Of a stretch of 64,000 bases of DNA, positions 43,991 to 56,237 are shown one piece after another. Source of the DNA: Heliocidaris erythrogramma (lineage: Eukaryota; Echinodermata; Echinoidea; Camarodonta; Echinometridae); assembly GCA_025617745.1 (NCBI GenBank), contig CM046863.1, forward strand, positions 57,983,829 to 58,047,828, written 5' to 3'. The translations under genes and the position numbers were made by a program. The stretch's first letter is position 1, and each line of letters begins with the position of its first letter. Below the pieces are notes generated by a model, which saw nothing but the letters and a program-made list of their open reading frames with translations, made no database searches and was not told where the DNA came from.

Positions 43991-45400
43991 TAAAAAGATG
44001 AGTCGCTGAACAGACTTGTGTGCTTGCACGCTTAGCTCAAGTTAGAAGAGTCAAGAATATTTTTGTGTAGAAAATGTCAAAAACAAATGAGAGAAAAAAA
44101 TAATGGGGCTCCATCTGATGGTGGTGAGAGGATGGATTTCCCCGCGTATCATTGTTAAATTTAGGATACTCTAAGATATTTTACCCCATGTCTGGATTCT
44201 AAATAAAAAAAAAAATGGGAGAATTAAAAGAAGTTGATTTTTCACTCCAGGGAATGCAGATGAAAGAGTTATGGTGTGCTTGTGCGCGCGCATGTGTGGG
44301 TGTGTGTGTGTGTGTGTGTGTGTGTTGAGGGATCATACCAACTCTCCTCCAATACAAACTCTGTGTCGTAAAGAGTGAATACACGAACTTTACTCTAATC
44401 TAATAAACCTTTTAAAATTATGCTGCTATCTACACGACGAAAGGGGAGGTGCTTCTGCTTTCGTGCCTTGTGGTTTTATAATAGTGACGTGTGCAAAAGT
44501 AGCTCTATTTTGATATGGGGAATGCATCGGCGATACTCATTGGTTCCTTGGGGAGCCTTCATTTGCATATTTCATTTTCGTAGCCTATTACATGAAGAAC
44601 ATGATAACCCTTGATGCATAGTTTTGCACATGTCACCTAACAATAAATTCGTCCATCCAACCGGACGATGAAAATCGTGTGGTGCTCACTTAAAAGAATA
44701 ATACATTATTATTTATTGTCAAACATGATCGAGATCTCCAGTCTGCATGTACACCACTGCAAATTGCATGTAACTATTTCAAGTCACAACAGGTCTAACA
44801 ATTTCCTTTTGTTAGATTGCTCTACCATTCATCTCTGCTAAGCTCTTATATGATTCCACGCCGAAATATTCCACCTCGTAAAACATGAGTCAGAAAAAAA
44901 AAGAACTTTAGCAACGGATAACACATTGGATTATTGAGTTATAGGATAAGATGTGCGTTTAAATCATCTCTAGCAAATCTTTGAAATGAACTTTTGAAAA
45001 CCATCTCAGTCTTCTCTCTCAAAGGTAAAGACGATCCACAACCACACGACCAGTTTCTATACCTCGTGGAAACATTTATGAGGACAGGATCCACATTATT
45101 CCTAATTATCGGATTACATCCATTTAAATGTGAGTATATTATAACATCAGAGAGAGAGAGAGAGAGATAGTGGAAGAGAAAGAAAGATTAGACTGAAATG
45201 AAATGAAAAAAAAAAATAAACAAAAAAAGCTGTGCAATTGCTCTGTATGCGCTCATATGCACTAATGAAGGTACCTATCAAATCAATCAATTTTGTATGA
45301 TAATGGAGGAACCTAAAAGTATCCGCCAGCCCTGAATCAAATTATCACTGCGGCACTGCCCAATGGGTAATGCATACAAAAATACATTTTACCGACTAAA
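43991..45400. other. No gene; GT and GA microsatellites
   Basis: (GT)n at 44295-44326 and (GA)n at 45149-45167. The 64-codon frame at 44420-44614 has no supporting feature. Confidence 0.45.
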
Positions 45401-47507
45401 GCCTCGGTCACAAATACCATTAAAACTGCTACGAATGCCGTACGAATGATTTTTACACTCTAAAAAGTGAAGTGCTGAAAAACGAGTGCTAATTGGAAGT
45501 TTGCACTTGACATGCTATTTCTAACACCTCACGTGCCATTTGCGTCTGGGAGATGATAAGGTGCAGAAAATTGAGTGCTAAAAGTAAGTGCTAAATGTTA
45601 GGACGCTCGTTTTACACTTCAAGTGCTGACCAAAGTCCCGTGATTTTAGCACCTGCACAATTCTGTGCTAATAAGCGATTTCGTAATTAGGATTTCGCAT
45701 GAGCAGATAAAGGTCATTTGACATAAACTGGCATTTTCGTTTAAAATGCACTGAGATAAGCATCGACGGTGTAATGATTATTCATATATTCATTTAATTA
45801 TACTTTTCATTAAATCCACTGAAAAGCAACAAAGTGTTCATTGATGGTTGGTATTTGACAGTCTGCCAAATGATAACCAACTTGGTAACAATGCGCTTTC
45901 CCAAGCATGCCAAGTGTTCATTGACGTCTGTTCTAGTCACCTGGTCTACGATGTCTTTCTTTCATAGAGTTTGAATTCTGTAGGTTGCTATGTCGGCAAA
46001 CTTACGTATTATCTTTCTTTTGAAAAAATGCCTATCCTAATGAAAAAAGGGAAAGGTCATTTCCAAAAAGTTGCTCATGGGCCAATTACGATATTACTCA
46101 ACTGTAGGCAAGAGCCATCATCCGCTGCACAGGCATGGCGTGGTAAGTAAAAATTTAAGACATTAAATTTAGAACTTCTGTAAATTTATGCGAATAAAGG
46201 CATCAAATAATGTGATATTTACATTAATTTTTCTGGTGGTGGATATGAAACATGATGAAAAGCAATGAAGTGGAAATGCCATGTTTCAGCATGTCTGGTG
46301 TGGACAACCGTCTATGGTACGCGTTGTCGTTGACATGAAAATTGTTGGTCAGCCAGGCATGGGGCGCGATCGACCGCGCCGGCCGGGCCCGGGCCAAAAA
46401 GTTCGTGGGAAAAAAAATATTTAGCGGCCCGGGCAGTTTGGAAGGCTGTGTGTGTGCTTTTGTTGGTCACGATTGCGGATTGCCTAAATGGAACAATTAA
46501 ACCTCCAAAATTGCCACTTCTTGGTCTATAGTAATTCTCAGATGATTTAATCCACAGCCATGGTTTTAGTCCATCATCTATGTATATAACCAGTTCATAT
46601 CAATCTAAAAATAAAATCTAGACCCTTAATAGTGTAGGGCTGTTTAACAGACTATAGAAGGGTGAGTTTTTAGCACTAGAGGTGTGATTTTTTTTTTGGT
46701 TCTTTAGCACTATATTGTGTGCAAAAGTGTTAGCACTATAGTAGTGCCGTCTTGGGGGCTCTAAAATGAGTTATTTAATGCACTAGAAGCGTGGTTTTGG
46801 GAGCTGCATGCGTCTAATAGCACCAGAAGTGTAAAAAGGCTTACACTTAAAGTGTTTAAGTAGCACTTGGACTGGTGTTGAATTTTAGCACTTGTGCAAG
46901 TGCTACTTTAGCACAATTTGTGCAGTCCCTATGCGTGCCCTTGCAGGTGCTGCCTCCAAATCTTGAGGTGCTAAAAATAGCACTTGATTTTTTAGAGTGT
47001 AGACCATTTCGTAAGATCTTCTCAAGAAAGCTGTACGAAACCAGCGTTCGTACATCGTTAGTAGACCGTTCGTAAGTTCGCAGCCTGGTCGATGGTCTTG
47101 TCCAAGATATTTTTCAACGTCGTAAGAAACCCCCTCTTCGTAAAGCGGCCGTACAAACGTCGTAAGAACATCGTAAGAACCACGGAAGATTTTGTAGGGT
47201 CCAAAGACAATTCTAGAAGCCTTAAATTCTTAAGATAATCGTGAAAACGCCTTAAGTAGTTCTTAGAGGGCTCTTGCGGCGTTCGTAAGAACGCCTTACG
47301 AACGGAGATCCGTACAGCGCTCTTACGAACGATTCTTGGCGTTAGTAAGGCGTTCGTAAGGTGCTCGTAAGGCGTAGGTACACAATTTGTGCAATCGTCA
47401 AGTTTTAGGGGGTATCAAGCCAAACGCACGAAGTTCAAATCTTCAAACTTTCAACAGTCACTAAATTTTCGAACCCATCGTTCGTAACAACCTTTGTGAC
47501 CGTAGCC
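45401..47507. mobile_element. CGGTCACAAA inverted-repeat element, host of CACTA-like copy 2
   Basis: Left end GCCTCGGTCACAAA, right end in reverse GGCTACGGTCACAAA. The body on both sides of the insert is built of palindromic CTTACGAAC/GTTCGTAAG motifs (at least ten between 47010 and 47370; GCTACGAATGCCGTACGAAT at 45429-45448). Removing the nested 1,544-bp element leaves about 560 bp. Confidence 0.65.
45456..46999 (+). mobile_element. CACTA-like DNA transposon, copy 2 (without the large inserts)
   Basis: Ends CACTCTAAAAAGTGAAGTGC and, reversed, CACTCTAAAAAATCAAGTGC; TA on both sides (45454-45455, 47000-47001). Sequence follows copy 1 from end to end apart from short indels, without the LINE or the 691-bp element. 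It has its own small insert near 46388-46436 (a CCGGGCCCGGGCC-bounded segment). No transposase frame is seen. Confidence 0.8.
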
Positions 47508-47596
47508 TTGAATACTAAAACATATTCTATGTAATGTGTTGAACGCATTCAGTCGTAGATAATAAATGACCTTCCTTCAAAAGATATGAGACCCAT

Positions 47597-47740
47597 TTAC
47601 TTACTCGTAGATATTGGTTTATGAAAGGGTCCATTGTCTTGCTGAAATATTATTGTATTATCCAGCAATATCCAACAATAATGCACTCTTAATTGATCCC
47701 GTATTAAAGAAATACATAAACTACCGTAGTTTGAAATTTC
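47597..47740 (-). pseudogene. Possible Tc1/mariner transposase fragment
   Basis: A minus-strand frame reads LDNTIIFQQDNGPFHKPIST before a stop. FQQDN.P.H is the signature around the second catalytic aspartate of Tc1/mariner transposases. Upstream residues (ISLIRDQLRVHYCWI) are less typical, and nothing of the DNA-binding or third-residue region is visible. GTAAGT overlaps the end, so a spliced host exon is an alternative. Confidence 0.35.
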
Positions 47741-48939
47741 AGTTTTCTTGGATAAATTTTGAACTCTAAAATCACAGATTGAAAACACTTCTCTGGCGGG
47801 TGTAGGGAAGATTTTCATAGAACAGTTCTATGCACTGCTTCATATAGAAAGCTGAGAAAATTATTCATAAAGCAAATGAATGCAGTTATCAACTAACCAA
47901 AAAGCCTTTTACTCCGTACATTAACTACATGGCAACTTTAGGCATAGAAAGATTTTGCGGATATATGGCAAAGCAATCATTGTAAAATTAAATTTGCAGT
48001 TTATAATGGCATATAAAGATAGACAGTCGTAATATCTTCTAAGTAAGATTCTAAAAAAATATGATCGTAGCTCTTGAAATTCCAAAGTAAATAGTAAGAG
48101 TTGAAACCCTTGATTTTCAAACTTTTAAAGTTTACCCCCCCCCCCCCCCCCTATTTGATTGTGTCCTACGGTCCTACGTTATCGATTTGATTCTGAATGT
48201 TTCGCGATGTGGTGCTTTTCTGTTGTCAATGTAACTACCTAAGTTCGTAATTTTCTCCTTTTTAACAAGTGTTGAATGCTTAAAATGAAAGTCTGATAAA
48301 CACCTTTCTGGCGAGCGATAAGGGATTTTTTTATACACAAGACCCAATACACAGTCTTTGTAGAGCTCGTTGTGAGCTATGCCATTGCCTACTGTACCGC
48401 ATCCTGAAATAAGATATGTCTACTTTCTATCAATACCACAAGTAATATTTTTTCAAAGAAGTAAACATTATAAAAATTATAAAGGTTTACAGATACGTCT
48501 ATCATATTATTATTAGCAAACAATTATGATAAGCATCAACATAACAATTGCGTTCTATTGGCCGCTGCAAAGTATTTCGCGTGCATGGAAGTTTACACAT
48601 TAGTTTGCAAGGTGAAATGAGGTTAATTTGTACAAATATTCCATTTCACAAACATTTATATATCATTTTCGGCTACAGCTTTGCTAAGATCATAATAATG
48701 GAATGAAACAGTGTACTAAAAACAATAAGGCAATGTTGTCCTGGATGAAAAATCATACGGGTGCGCGCATCGTGGTGCGTTCAAAGGACAGCGTATAAAG
48801 GTCAATTGTGCTCGGTAATAACGACCTTTATCTGCAACATGCGCAAATTATAATTACAAACTGCCTTATTGGCTTAAGTCTGCTACGGAGCTGTCTTAGA
48901 TTTAGGGTGCAGCAAAATATTAATTAATAATAAAAAAAA
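47741..48939. other. No gene; C17 run
   Basis: C run at 48135-48151. AT-rich, no coding signal. Confidence 0.45.
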
Positions 48940-49262
48940 ATCTTCGATTTATCATTTTGTTTTCATTACTTCTTGCTTGATGAAAACGTATGTAAATACG
49001 AGGTCGTATCTTGAACGGAGCTATTTGATATATATTAACTTTTCCTTTGTAATTAAATCAATTATATTGTATATTTCATTGGTAATCTCAGAATACAAAT
49101 ATACATTACCAGGAAATAGTGCAAATTAACAACGTCTGTATGAACGCTTCTATTATCAACCATTGTTCCTCTATATTTGCCTTTTTGGATTAGAAGATTT
49201 TGAACAAATTTCAAATCAAATTTGTCATTAGATTGTCAAAAAAAGTTTCCATGATTTAATGA
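48940..49262 (+). repeat. Segmental repeat S, copy B, first block
   Basis: CTTGCTTGATGAAAACGT, AGGAAATAGTGCAA, CAACCATTGTTCCT.TATATT and ATTTAATGATAGAGTAA match 26720-26995 in order. Confidence 0.7.
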
Positions 49263-49299
49263 TAGAGTAACAAAAATAATAAATGTATTTCTGTTTCTT

Positions 49300-50490
49300 T
49301 TCATGATGTAAGTAGCCTTCAAACAAGGCGGCTGTGCTGCTCTGTCGATCTCCTGGTCGATCCTCGAAACACTCGGAATAGTCCTCTGATTGCGCATGAA
49401 GTCGACACAAGCGTAGTCTAGTTCTGGACTCTTTTTATTGATTTTTTTTTATTCGATGACTATACGCGATAAGCCGAGTGATGGCACGATCGCGAGAACC
49501 CGTTGGCCCCGAAAAGAGAGTCCAGTGCAATTGCTCCACGCTGACAACTTTCCCTGAGATTTTTCAGGGAGAGCAATTAAAATTGGCCGCACCTCCCCAT
49601 GCTAAAGCGCTAGTGAACTTTGGACCCCTGACGTCAGCGTGGAGCAATTTCACTGGACTCTCTTTTGCTCGGGCCATCAGGTTTCCGGATCGCGCCAATC
49701 ACTCGGTATAATACGTACAGTCGTCGAAAAAAAAATTCAGTAAAGAGAGTCCAGAACTAGACTAACACAAGCGTGGAGCTTGCTGCACGCCGCCTTTAAT
49801 CACCCGTCAACGTCATCAATATTCATATATTCAAGACGACCGAGACTGCATGCGTCATTCAACAACCTTCCCAAACAGGGCAGTACGCGACTCGTTGACG
49901 TTTTTAACACACAGCTAGATTTAAACTTAAACCGTTGACTGAACGCTAATGTTCAACGCCTGTAACCAATCAAATAAAAGGAACCGGAACGGAAAAAAGT
50001 TGAGCTCTTCCATTATCCAGTGGGGACCACATAGGGCAGATAACGGGATAAAGCTGAAATTATGTATACTTTGCTTTTCTCTTGATAAAAACTCCACTCA
50101 CAAATAGATGTTTGTTAATTTTTCAAAAAGAAAATGGTCAACAGTCATACTTTTCTTATATACGCGGAAATTATCATGTCCTATTTGCGATAACAAATTT
50201 TTACTTTCCCCATGTTTGGTATCACGTCACGTCACAGAAGCTATTGATTGGTTCTTTTTCTCTACCAGGAACTGATTTATTCATGAAAGATTTTCGTAGA
50301 AAATTGGCGAAATATTTCAAAGTTAAACATAAGAAAACAACAAGTAACGTTGACGGGTGCGTAGAGGCTATGTGCTGAGCAAGACTTCTCGTGCAATAAT
50401 CAGAGGATGATTCGGCGGGTTTCGAGGATCCAAAAGGGGATCAACAGAGCAGCACATCGCCTCGATTAGAGGCTATGATGTAAGATGCAA
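49300..50490. mobile_element. Foldback element with ~150-bp arms
   Basis: The left arm (49303-49404, resuming after the nested element at 49774-49815) and the right arm (50350-50485) are inverted: TGTGCTGCTCTGT.GATC, TCCTCGAAAC, CCTCTGATT and CACCCGTCAACGT occur in both. It separates the first two blocks of segmental copy B and is absent from copy A, so it inserted after the duplication or was lost from A. The 98-codon frame at 50082-50378 lies in its loop and is unrecognised. Confidence 0.65.
49414..49764. mobile_element. 351-bp hairpin MITE with 9-bp target duplication
   Basis: ACACAAGCG at 49405-49413 and 49765-49773. Perfect outer ends TAGTCTAGTTCTGGACTC. The arms (about 150 bases each) pair almost throughout: CGAGTGAT.GC, AGAGAGTCCAGTG.AATTGC and TCCACGCTGAC occur in both. 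A 9-bp duplication with long terminal inverted repeats fits a Mutator-like (MULE) foldback element. Confidence 0.85.
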
Positions 50491-51200
50491 GCAAAGAAAG
50501 AAAGAGATGCACAAAATATAGGAGTTGTCGTATAGAGGGATGAATAACAGAAAATAAAGATTTTCAACAAAAGATGAAATTTCCGAACAAAGGGGTGATT
50601 GAAGAAAAAAGAAAATAGAAAACATTCAATCGAGATAAATCGAAATAATGGAGAAATTAAGCAAAGCAAAAGGTTTAGAAGTGACATATATACGATGAGA
50701 AGGATAACGGGCATTGAATGGTCTTTGATCTAGTTATAACAGGAAAGCATGTAAAGCGCCTGGTGGTGAAATAGTTTAAGGAAAAAGAGATCGATAGGCT
50801 GTGTCTATTGACAACGGAAATGGTTGGAGACTGGAAGCCAAAAGGGTAAAGATGACCAAGAAAAAAAAAAGGTTGAGGTTAAAAAAAATAATAAATGACT
50901 GAATAAGTTTGTTCATTGTAGTATAATATTGTTCACTGAACGGAAAATATGAAATATATTTAGGAGGAAAACAAATCAACAAATAGACAAGCGAACTGAA
51001 AGCAAGAAAACACCTCTTCATATTTTATAGGATACAAGCATTTTCGATGAACTGTCCGAATGATAATTTGTGGACCTTAAATCATGGTCTGTTAGGCTGC
51101 AGATCAACTGTAAAATATAATCTTCTGGCTAGGCTGTATTGTAGAAGACCTCTCACTAATTTAGTAATGCTATGTATGGATGACATCTATGTTGCTTTGG
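50491..51200. other. Purine-rich spacer, no gene
   Basis: AAGAAAG/GAAAATAG-rich plus strand. Minus-strand frames are Phe/Leu/Ser-rich by composition. No domain. Confidence 0.5.
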
Positions 51201-51425
51201 ATGCTTGGGGAATATTGCACATTGGGTAAACGTAAATATATTGAGGAGGCACCATACAGGACAACGGCGTGCTTTGTTCGTTGTCAGGAGCTATGTCGTT
51301 TCAAAAAGCGTGCCCTATGGGCTCGCCGTTCTTTCTTTAAACGAAGTATCCAGAACCCATACACGACAAGAAAACACAAGAGTCATTCAAAGGACAAACC
51401 TACATGTTGCCTTCTCAAAACTGTA
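51201..51425 (+). repeat. Segmental repeat S, copy B, second block
   Basis: Matches 27255-27475. Overlapping frames (51180-51479, 51205-51426) are open on the plus strand but not conserved in phase with copy A. Confidence 0.65.
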
Positions 51426-52540
51426 ATGAACCGACGTTGTCACTGCGCAGATGCATTGCGCAGTTTGACCCGAGGATAAGGGGTCATATACGGCGCGCAC
51501 TTTTTTGTTTTGGCTATCGCTAATATAGTGCAGCGTACGTAGCTAGTAGTACTGCGCTGTGTAAACATGTACTTGCCTGGCGCGCGTCTTTTCAGAAACC
51601 GGAAACACGTAGTTCGTGACCGAAGTATAAAGTCGTTTCAAAACAGCTTTGCGTTTATCTCGCTTTTTGTAGCCTGTTTCAGGCCGAAACCTGTTTCAGA
51701 AAGCACAAATTTGCGACTTTCAAAAAAGACTTTCCGAACCCCATAATCAAAACAGCTTTGCGTTTATCATCTCTAAAAAAATCACTGAAAGCCCTTTGGA
51801 AAACCTGTTTTTGCCGAAAGAAAGAGACATAGACAGTATCCTTTTGAAGCGAGCTTTGATGCCGTCACAACAAACATGACAAAATACGTGCTTTAATTCC
51901 AAAGACATTCTTCCGAACGAGGAAAGAAATCAAATTCCGTTCTATTGCATAACCATGGTTATCTACAAGGGAGGGTATTCTGTTATAATGATAATTAGAT
52001 TTCGCAGACCCAAATGTAAATTCGAAAAAGTGCACGTGAATGATATAACAAGATTTGAGCGAATGCATTTAGTGCCAAAAATACCAGATTTGCAATGACA
52101 ATATCTTGACTGGCCACGTGTGCCCACTACTTTGGTAGGCTATAATTATTTCCTAGAGCCATCTTTCACGATGGTATATGGAATTTGATAATGGGAATTA
52201 AGCAGAAAGGTGTTAAAATTGCCCTTATACATTTGTGACACTTTTAAGGCTAAATCTCAGAAAAAATTCTTCATCCTGAGGCAGGGTAATTTCAGAATGA
52301 AATCGAAATTATTTACATTAAAACTGCACATTCGCTTTCTGTGTTTGTCGATTTATAAATTTAACTGCGCATCGTAAACATGCAAAGGTCAAAACATCTC
52401 TAAATATTTCCTGTTTACTCTCACTGGCGGTATCAGACATCGCTTCAAATGCTCAAGGCAGTTTATTAATTGTACATCCTTTATAATCAGCCAGGTGTTT
52501 GCATTAATTATCGCTTGTTGAGACTCCATCTTATTTGAAT
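51426..52540. other. No gene seen
   Basis: Contains a short direct repeat (CAAAACAGCTTTGCGTTTATC at about 51637 and 51748). No coding signal. Confidence 0.45.
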
Positions 52541-52544
52541 CTCC

Positions 52545-52972
52545 TTGGTTATGTCAAATAAAATCATGAACTGTTTTCATATCGCTTTAGTTCCAATCGA
52601 ACAACTAATGTACAATTATTCATTAATTATTAAGTGTATTGCTTAAGTTCATGATTTTGAAAATATGATTATGGCATTGTATCCATTCACACTATTCACA
52701 CTAAAGGTGGAGGTCTCGTGGAGAGTGGTTCATTCACGTGACTTTTAATCAAAAGGTTGTGGGTTCGAATCCCAGATCAGCACCAATGTCCTTTGGCAAG
52801 ACATTAATCCACATTTGCCACTCTCCACCCAGGTCTAAATGGGTACCTGATATGCTAGAGCGCTACAAAATTGGTCGCCAAGCTATGACCGGGGTAATAA
52901 AGTTGGAGCGCCAGGAGCGTCACGAAGTGAGGGACCTCAGCGCTATACAACAAGCCAACAATATCGTCGTCA

Positions 52973-53018
<46 letters not shown>

Positions 53019-53560
53019 TGTTGTTGTTGTTGTTCTCATTTCATTCCTTTTCATTTATTTATTCAGTTCCGCATAGAAATAAAAGTACATAGTATACAGT
53101 TTACATAAGATGATCACAGAAACGTATTTCCTACAGTATGTTTCGATATGTTTTTAATACTTCGATATACTTCGATGAGAAATAATAAAAGTTTCCAGTC
53201 AACCCATGATGAAAGGTTAAATAATCGTGCCTGAACTAAAGTAATGCAGGAAACAAAGGCTACATCCGTCTGAGATAGCAATAATGAAACGTTTCTAGGG
53301 GTATCGGAAGCCATCTGGTAAACATGTTAATTTGGGTTAGTACAACGGGCCACAGGAAATATCAAAGCCATAGCTATATTATGGAAAATATTATCACCCT
53401 GGGAGAATAGGTCCCAGGCATGGTAGCGGAAAGACTTGTAGATCAGGTGATAGAGTGATGGAGTAAAATGAAAATACAGACATATCCCCTTATTCTGCAA
53501 AAAAAAAAATTATCCCGACCCTTGATCTAAAGTTTATGTTTAACAATGAAAGATATACCT
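52545..53560 (+). repeat. Segmental repeat S, copy B, third block (with SINE)
   Basis: Matches 27650-28280 of copy A and 55160-55930 of copy C: GGTAAACATGTTAAT.TGGGTT, ATCACCCTGGGA and TTGTAGATCAGGTGATAG are shared. A SINE interrupts it at 52706. Confidence 0.8.
52706..53015 (+). mobile_element. tRNA-Lys-derived SINE, copy 1
   Basis: The head GGTGGAGGTCTCGTGG..GTGACTTTTAATCAAAAGGT + GTGGGTTCGAATCCC keeps a lysine-type anticodon loop (CTTTTAA) and an exact B box. The body has ATGTCCTTTGGCAAGACATT, CTCTCCACCCAGG and GTTGGAGCGCCA..GTCACGAAGTGA, and the tail is (ATT)n at 52976-53012. The pol III-transcribed head plus trinucleotide tail define it as a SINE, not a tRNA gene: the acceptor stem does not close. 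Confidence 0.85.
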
Positions 53561-55150
53561 AGGTCTAAAGTTTTCATTTTGTTAAACATGCTGTAACATT
53601 GAGCGTGGGGTTTAGTTCAATTGGGGTGCGTTAAGATCTTCCCTTTTTCAGGCCAGAATTAGGGTTTTGATACGCGTTTAATTCAAAACATTGTTGTGTC
53701 TGGACCTTTTTTATCCCGCAGTAAAAACAGTTTCAAAACTCACTCGGTGTAGTGTGCACCCCCTTCTTTCAAGACCATAATTTTTCAACATACAATAATC
53801 AACTATTTTGCAGTTTAACTTCGAAAAAAATATTGTGCTCTAAGATACGTAGTTTCAACATTGAAAAAGAAAAAAAAAATCTCACTCGATCGCTACACTC
53901 CCTCGCATTTCAGTAGATGTTTTGTTATTAACATTGCTTTGTAGGAAGCCAGTCTATACATCCAGACCCCGGATGTGTGGGCCTGAGCCTTGAGGCTAAT
54001 TAGTCTCTGAAGGGAAGGAGGCAAACTCATCCCCTCGAATGACAGCAATAAATATTGAATGAGATTATTTTGCTGTATAATAAGATGTGCTTTATTGTGC
54101 TCTAAATTCCAAACTTCCAACATTCTAAAATTTAAAATTTCTCACTTCCTCACTACGATCTCTCACATGTTAAAAGACGCAGTGTTTCTTAGCATTGAAC
54201 AAAACATGTCTATCTTAGGCGCTTGTAGCACAGAGTGGGGGGGGGGGGGGGGGGGGGGGGGGGGTTGTCGTGCATATGCTTTTCTCTCTGAAAGTGGTTG
54301 GGAAATTAATTTTGCCGCATCGTCTCACAAAATAAAATTCAACATGAAATTATCTACAAGCATAAGGAATAAGATTTCTAGTACTCTAAAATGTCACGTG
54401 TCAATGTTTCATGATTTCTAATGTCTTGATCGCTGCACTCCCTTGCATATTAATTAGGCCTACAAAAACAAGTGTTTCTTATGCACTTCAAGTACATGGG
54501 CCTTGTGTATTATGTTTAGTCTTGCACATGCAATAATCAGCAAGTATATTTGTATTTAAAAGAAAGTTTAAAAAGTATCTTTTGAGAGCATATTGTAATT
54601 TGTAATACTTACTCCCTGGTAATACTCTTGTCCGATAATGCATTCGATTATGTCCCGCTGAGGATTGCCGAAGTTCCAATATTCGGGCAACCACCATTTT
54701 ATATTCGATCAGTGAGGTGCTCGAATGTCCTCCTATTTGTTAGCGAAGTGCCCAAATACGCATTTCTGTAAATTTTCGCTACAAAATGTGTAAAAAAAAA
54801 ATAATAATGCAAAATTTACAAACTAGAAAGTTCATATTTGGGCAAAAGGCGTCAGCCCCCTCTTCAAAAATTTGTCCGTACTATATCTATGCTCACTCTT
54901 TTGTAAATCATAAGTGTTGAAGTAGGCTGTGATATTTTGATGTCATCTTAGTCTGTAAAACAGAGAAGAAGAGCCAACAGGCAAATTCGTAATTTCTCTT
55001 CTTTATCTGTCTGCAGACAATTCTAATACCATGTGAAAAACATTCCCCTAAAAAAAAAAAAAAAAAAAAAAAACAGAGCAACACAACATAAACATATACA
55101 AAAAATAATGAAATATTAATTAGTACCACCATGCACCCCCCCCCCCCCCA
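53561..55150. other. No gene; G27 and A24 runs
   Basis: G run at 54237-54264, A run at 55049-55072 and C run at 55135-55149. The 76-codon minus frame at 53893-54123 is uninterrupted but unrecognised. The 120-codon plus frame at 54059-54421 reads through the G run. Confidence 0.45.
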
Positions 55151-55159
55151 CGAATATGT

Positions 55160-55960
55160 AAGCTTTTATGTTTCATTTGAGCCATTCTTTTGTTCACATT
55201 AATCTATTCACACTGTTCAGATTAAGGTGGAGGTGTCGCGGTATAGTGGTGCATACACTTGACTCTTAATCAAAAGGATGAGGGTTCGAATCTCAGATCA
55301 GCACTAATGTCCTTTGACAAGACATTAATCCAATTTGCCGCTCTCCACCCTGGATAAATCCCTTAATGGGTAACTGCTAGAGCGATACAAGCCATGTTTG
55401 GCCGTCAAGCTATATGACCATGGTAATAATGTTGGAGCGCCACGATTGTCACGAAGTGACGGACACGAACGCTATACAAAAAACACCATTATTATTATTA
55501 GTATTAGTTTTTCAATACTTCGATACTTCCATACTTCGATGAGATTTAAATGTGAAAGTTCCAGTCACCCCAGGATGAAAGGTTTATTATCGTACCTGGA
55601 CTAAAGTAATGCAGGAAACAAAGGCTACATCCTTCTGAGATAACAATAATAAAACGTTTCTAGGGGTATCGGAAGCCATCTGGTAAACATGTTAATCTGG
55701 GTTGGTACAACAGGCCACAGGAAATAACAAAGCCATAGCTATAGAACATAACCCAGTTATTATATTATTAAAAATAAGATATCAACCTGGGAGAAAAAGT
55801 CAAAGGCATGTTAGCGGGGAAAAACCTTGTAGATCAGGTGATAGCAGTGATAAAGTGAAATGCAAATACAGACATATTATTGGCCCGTATTCTGCAAACA
55901 TTTGAACCCGACCCCGGATATAAAGTGGAAAAACATTTTGGGGACATTTAGCTTTAAGCA
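55160..55960 (+). repeat. Segmental repeat S, copy C (with SINE)
   Basis: Same order of blocks as 52660-53560, including the SINE at the same position. Confidence 0.8.
55226..55500 (+). mobile_element. tRNA-Lys-derived SINE, copy 2
   Basis: Head with GACTCTTAATC (lysine CTT-type loop) and GGTTCGAATC; body as in copy 1; tail (ATT)n at 55487-55500. About 85% identical to 52706-53015. Confidence 0.85.
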
Positions 55961-56099
55961 AAATAACGATTTTCGAAATCATTGTTGGTGTTTTCAATGA
56001 AAATGTTGGTGCATTTTTATGATTGATTTATGGTATATGATTCAGTAAATGGTCTTCTTTCAAGGTAGTAATGGTCGCAATTACCAGTCTTAAAAAAAT

Positions 56100-56202
56100 A
56101 ATAGTAGGGTAGTAGTAGTAGTAGTAGTAGAAACAATAGTAGTAGTAGTAGTAGCAGTAGTAATAGTAGTAATGGTAGTATTAGCAGTAGTAGTAGTAGA
56201 AA

Positions 56203-56237
<35 letters not shown>

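Noticed and set aside
52706-52785. tRNA-Lys gene
   Set aside because: The B box and anticodon loop are good, but the acceptor arms do not pair, and the sequence continues into a SINE body and (ATT)n tail, with a second copy at 55226.
54059-54421. 120-codon open frame with poly-glycine
   Set aside because: It reads through a G27 run whose length is unstable; there is no domain on either side.
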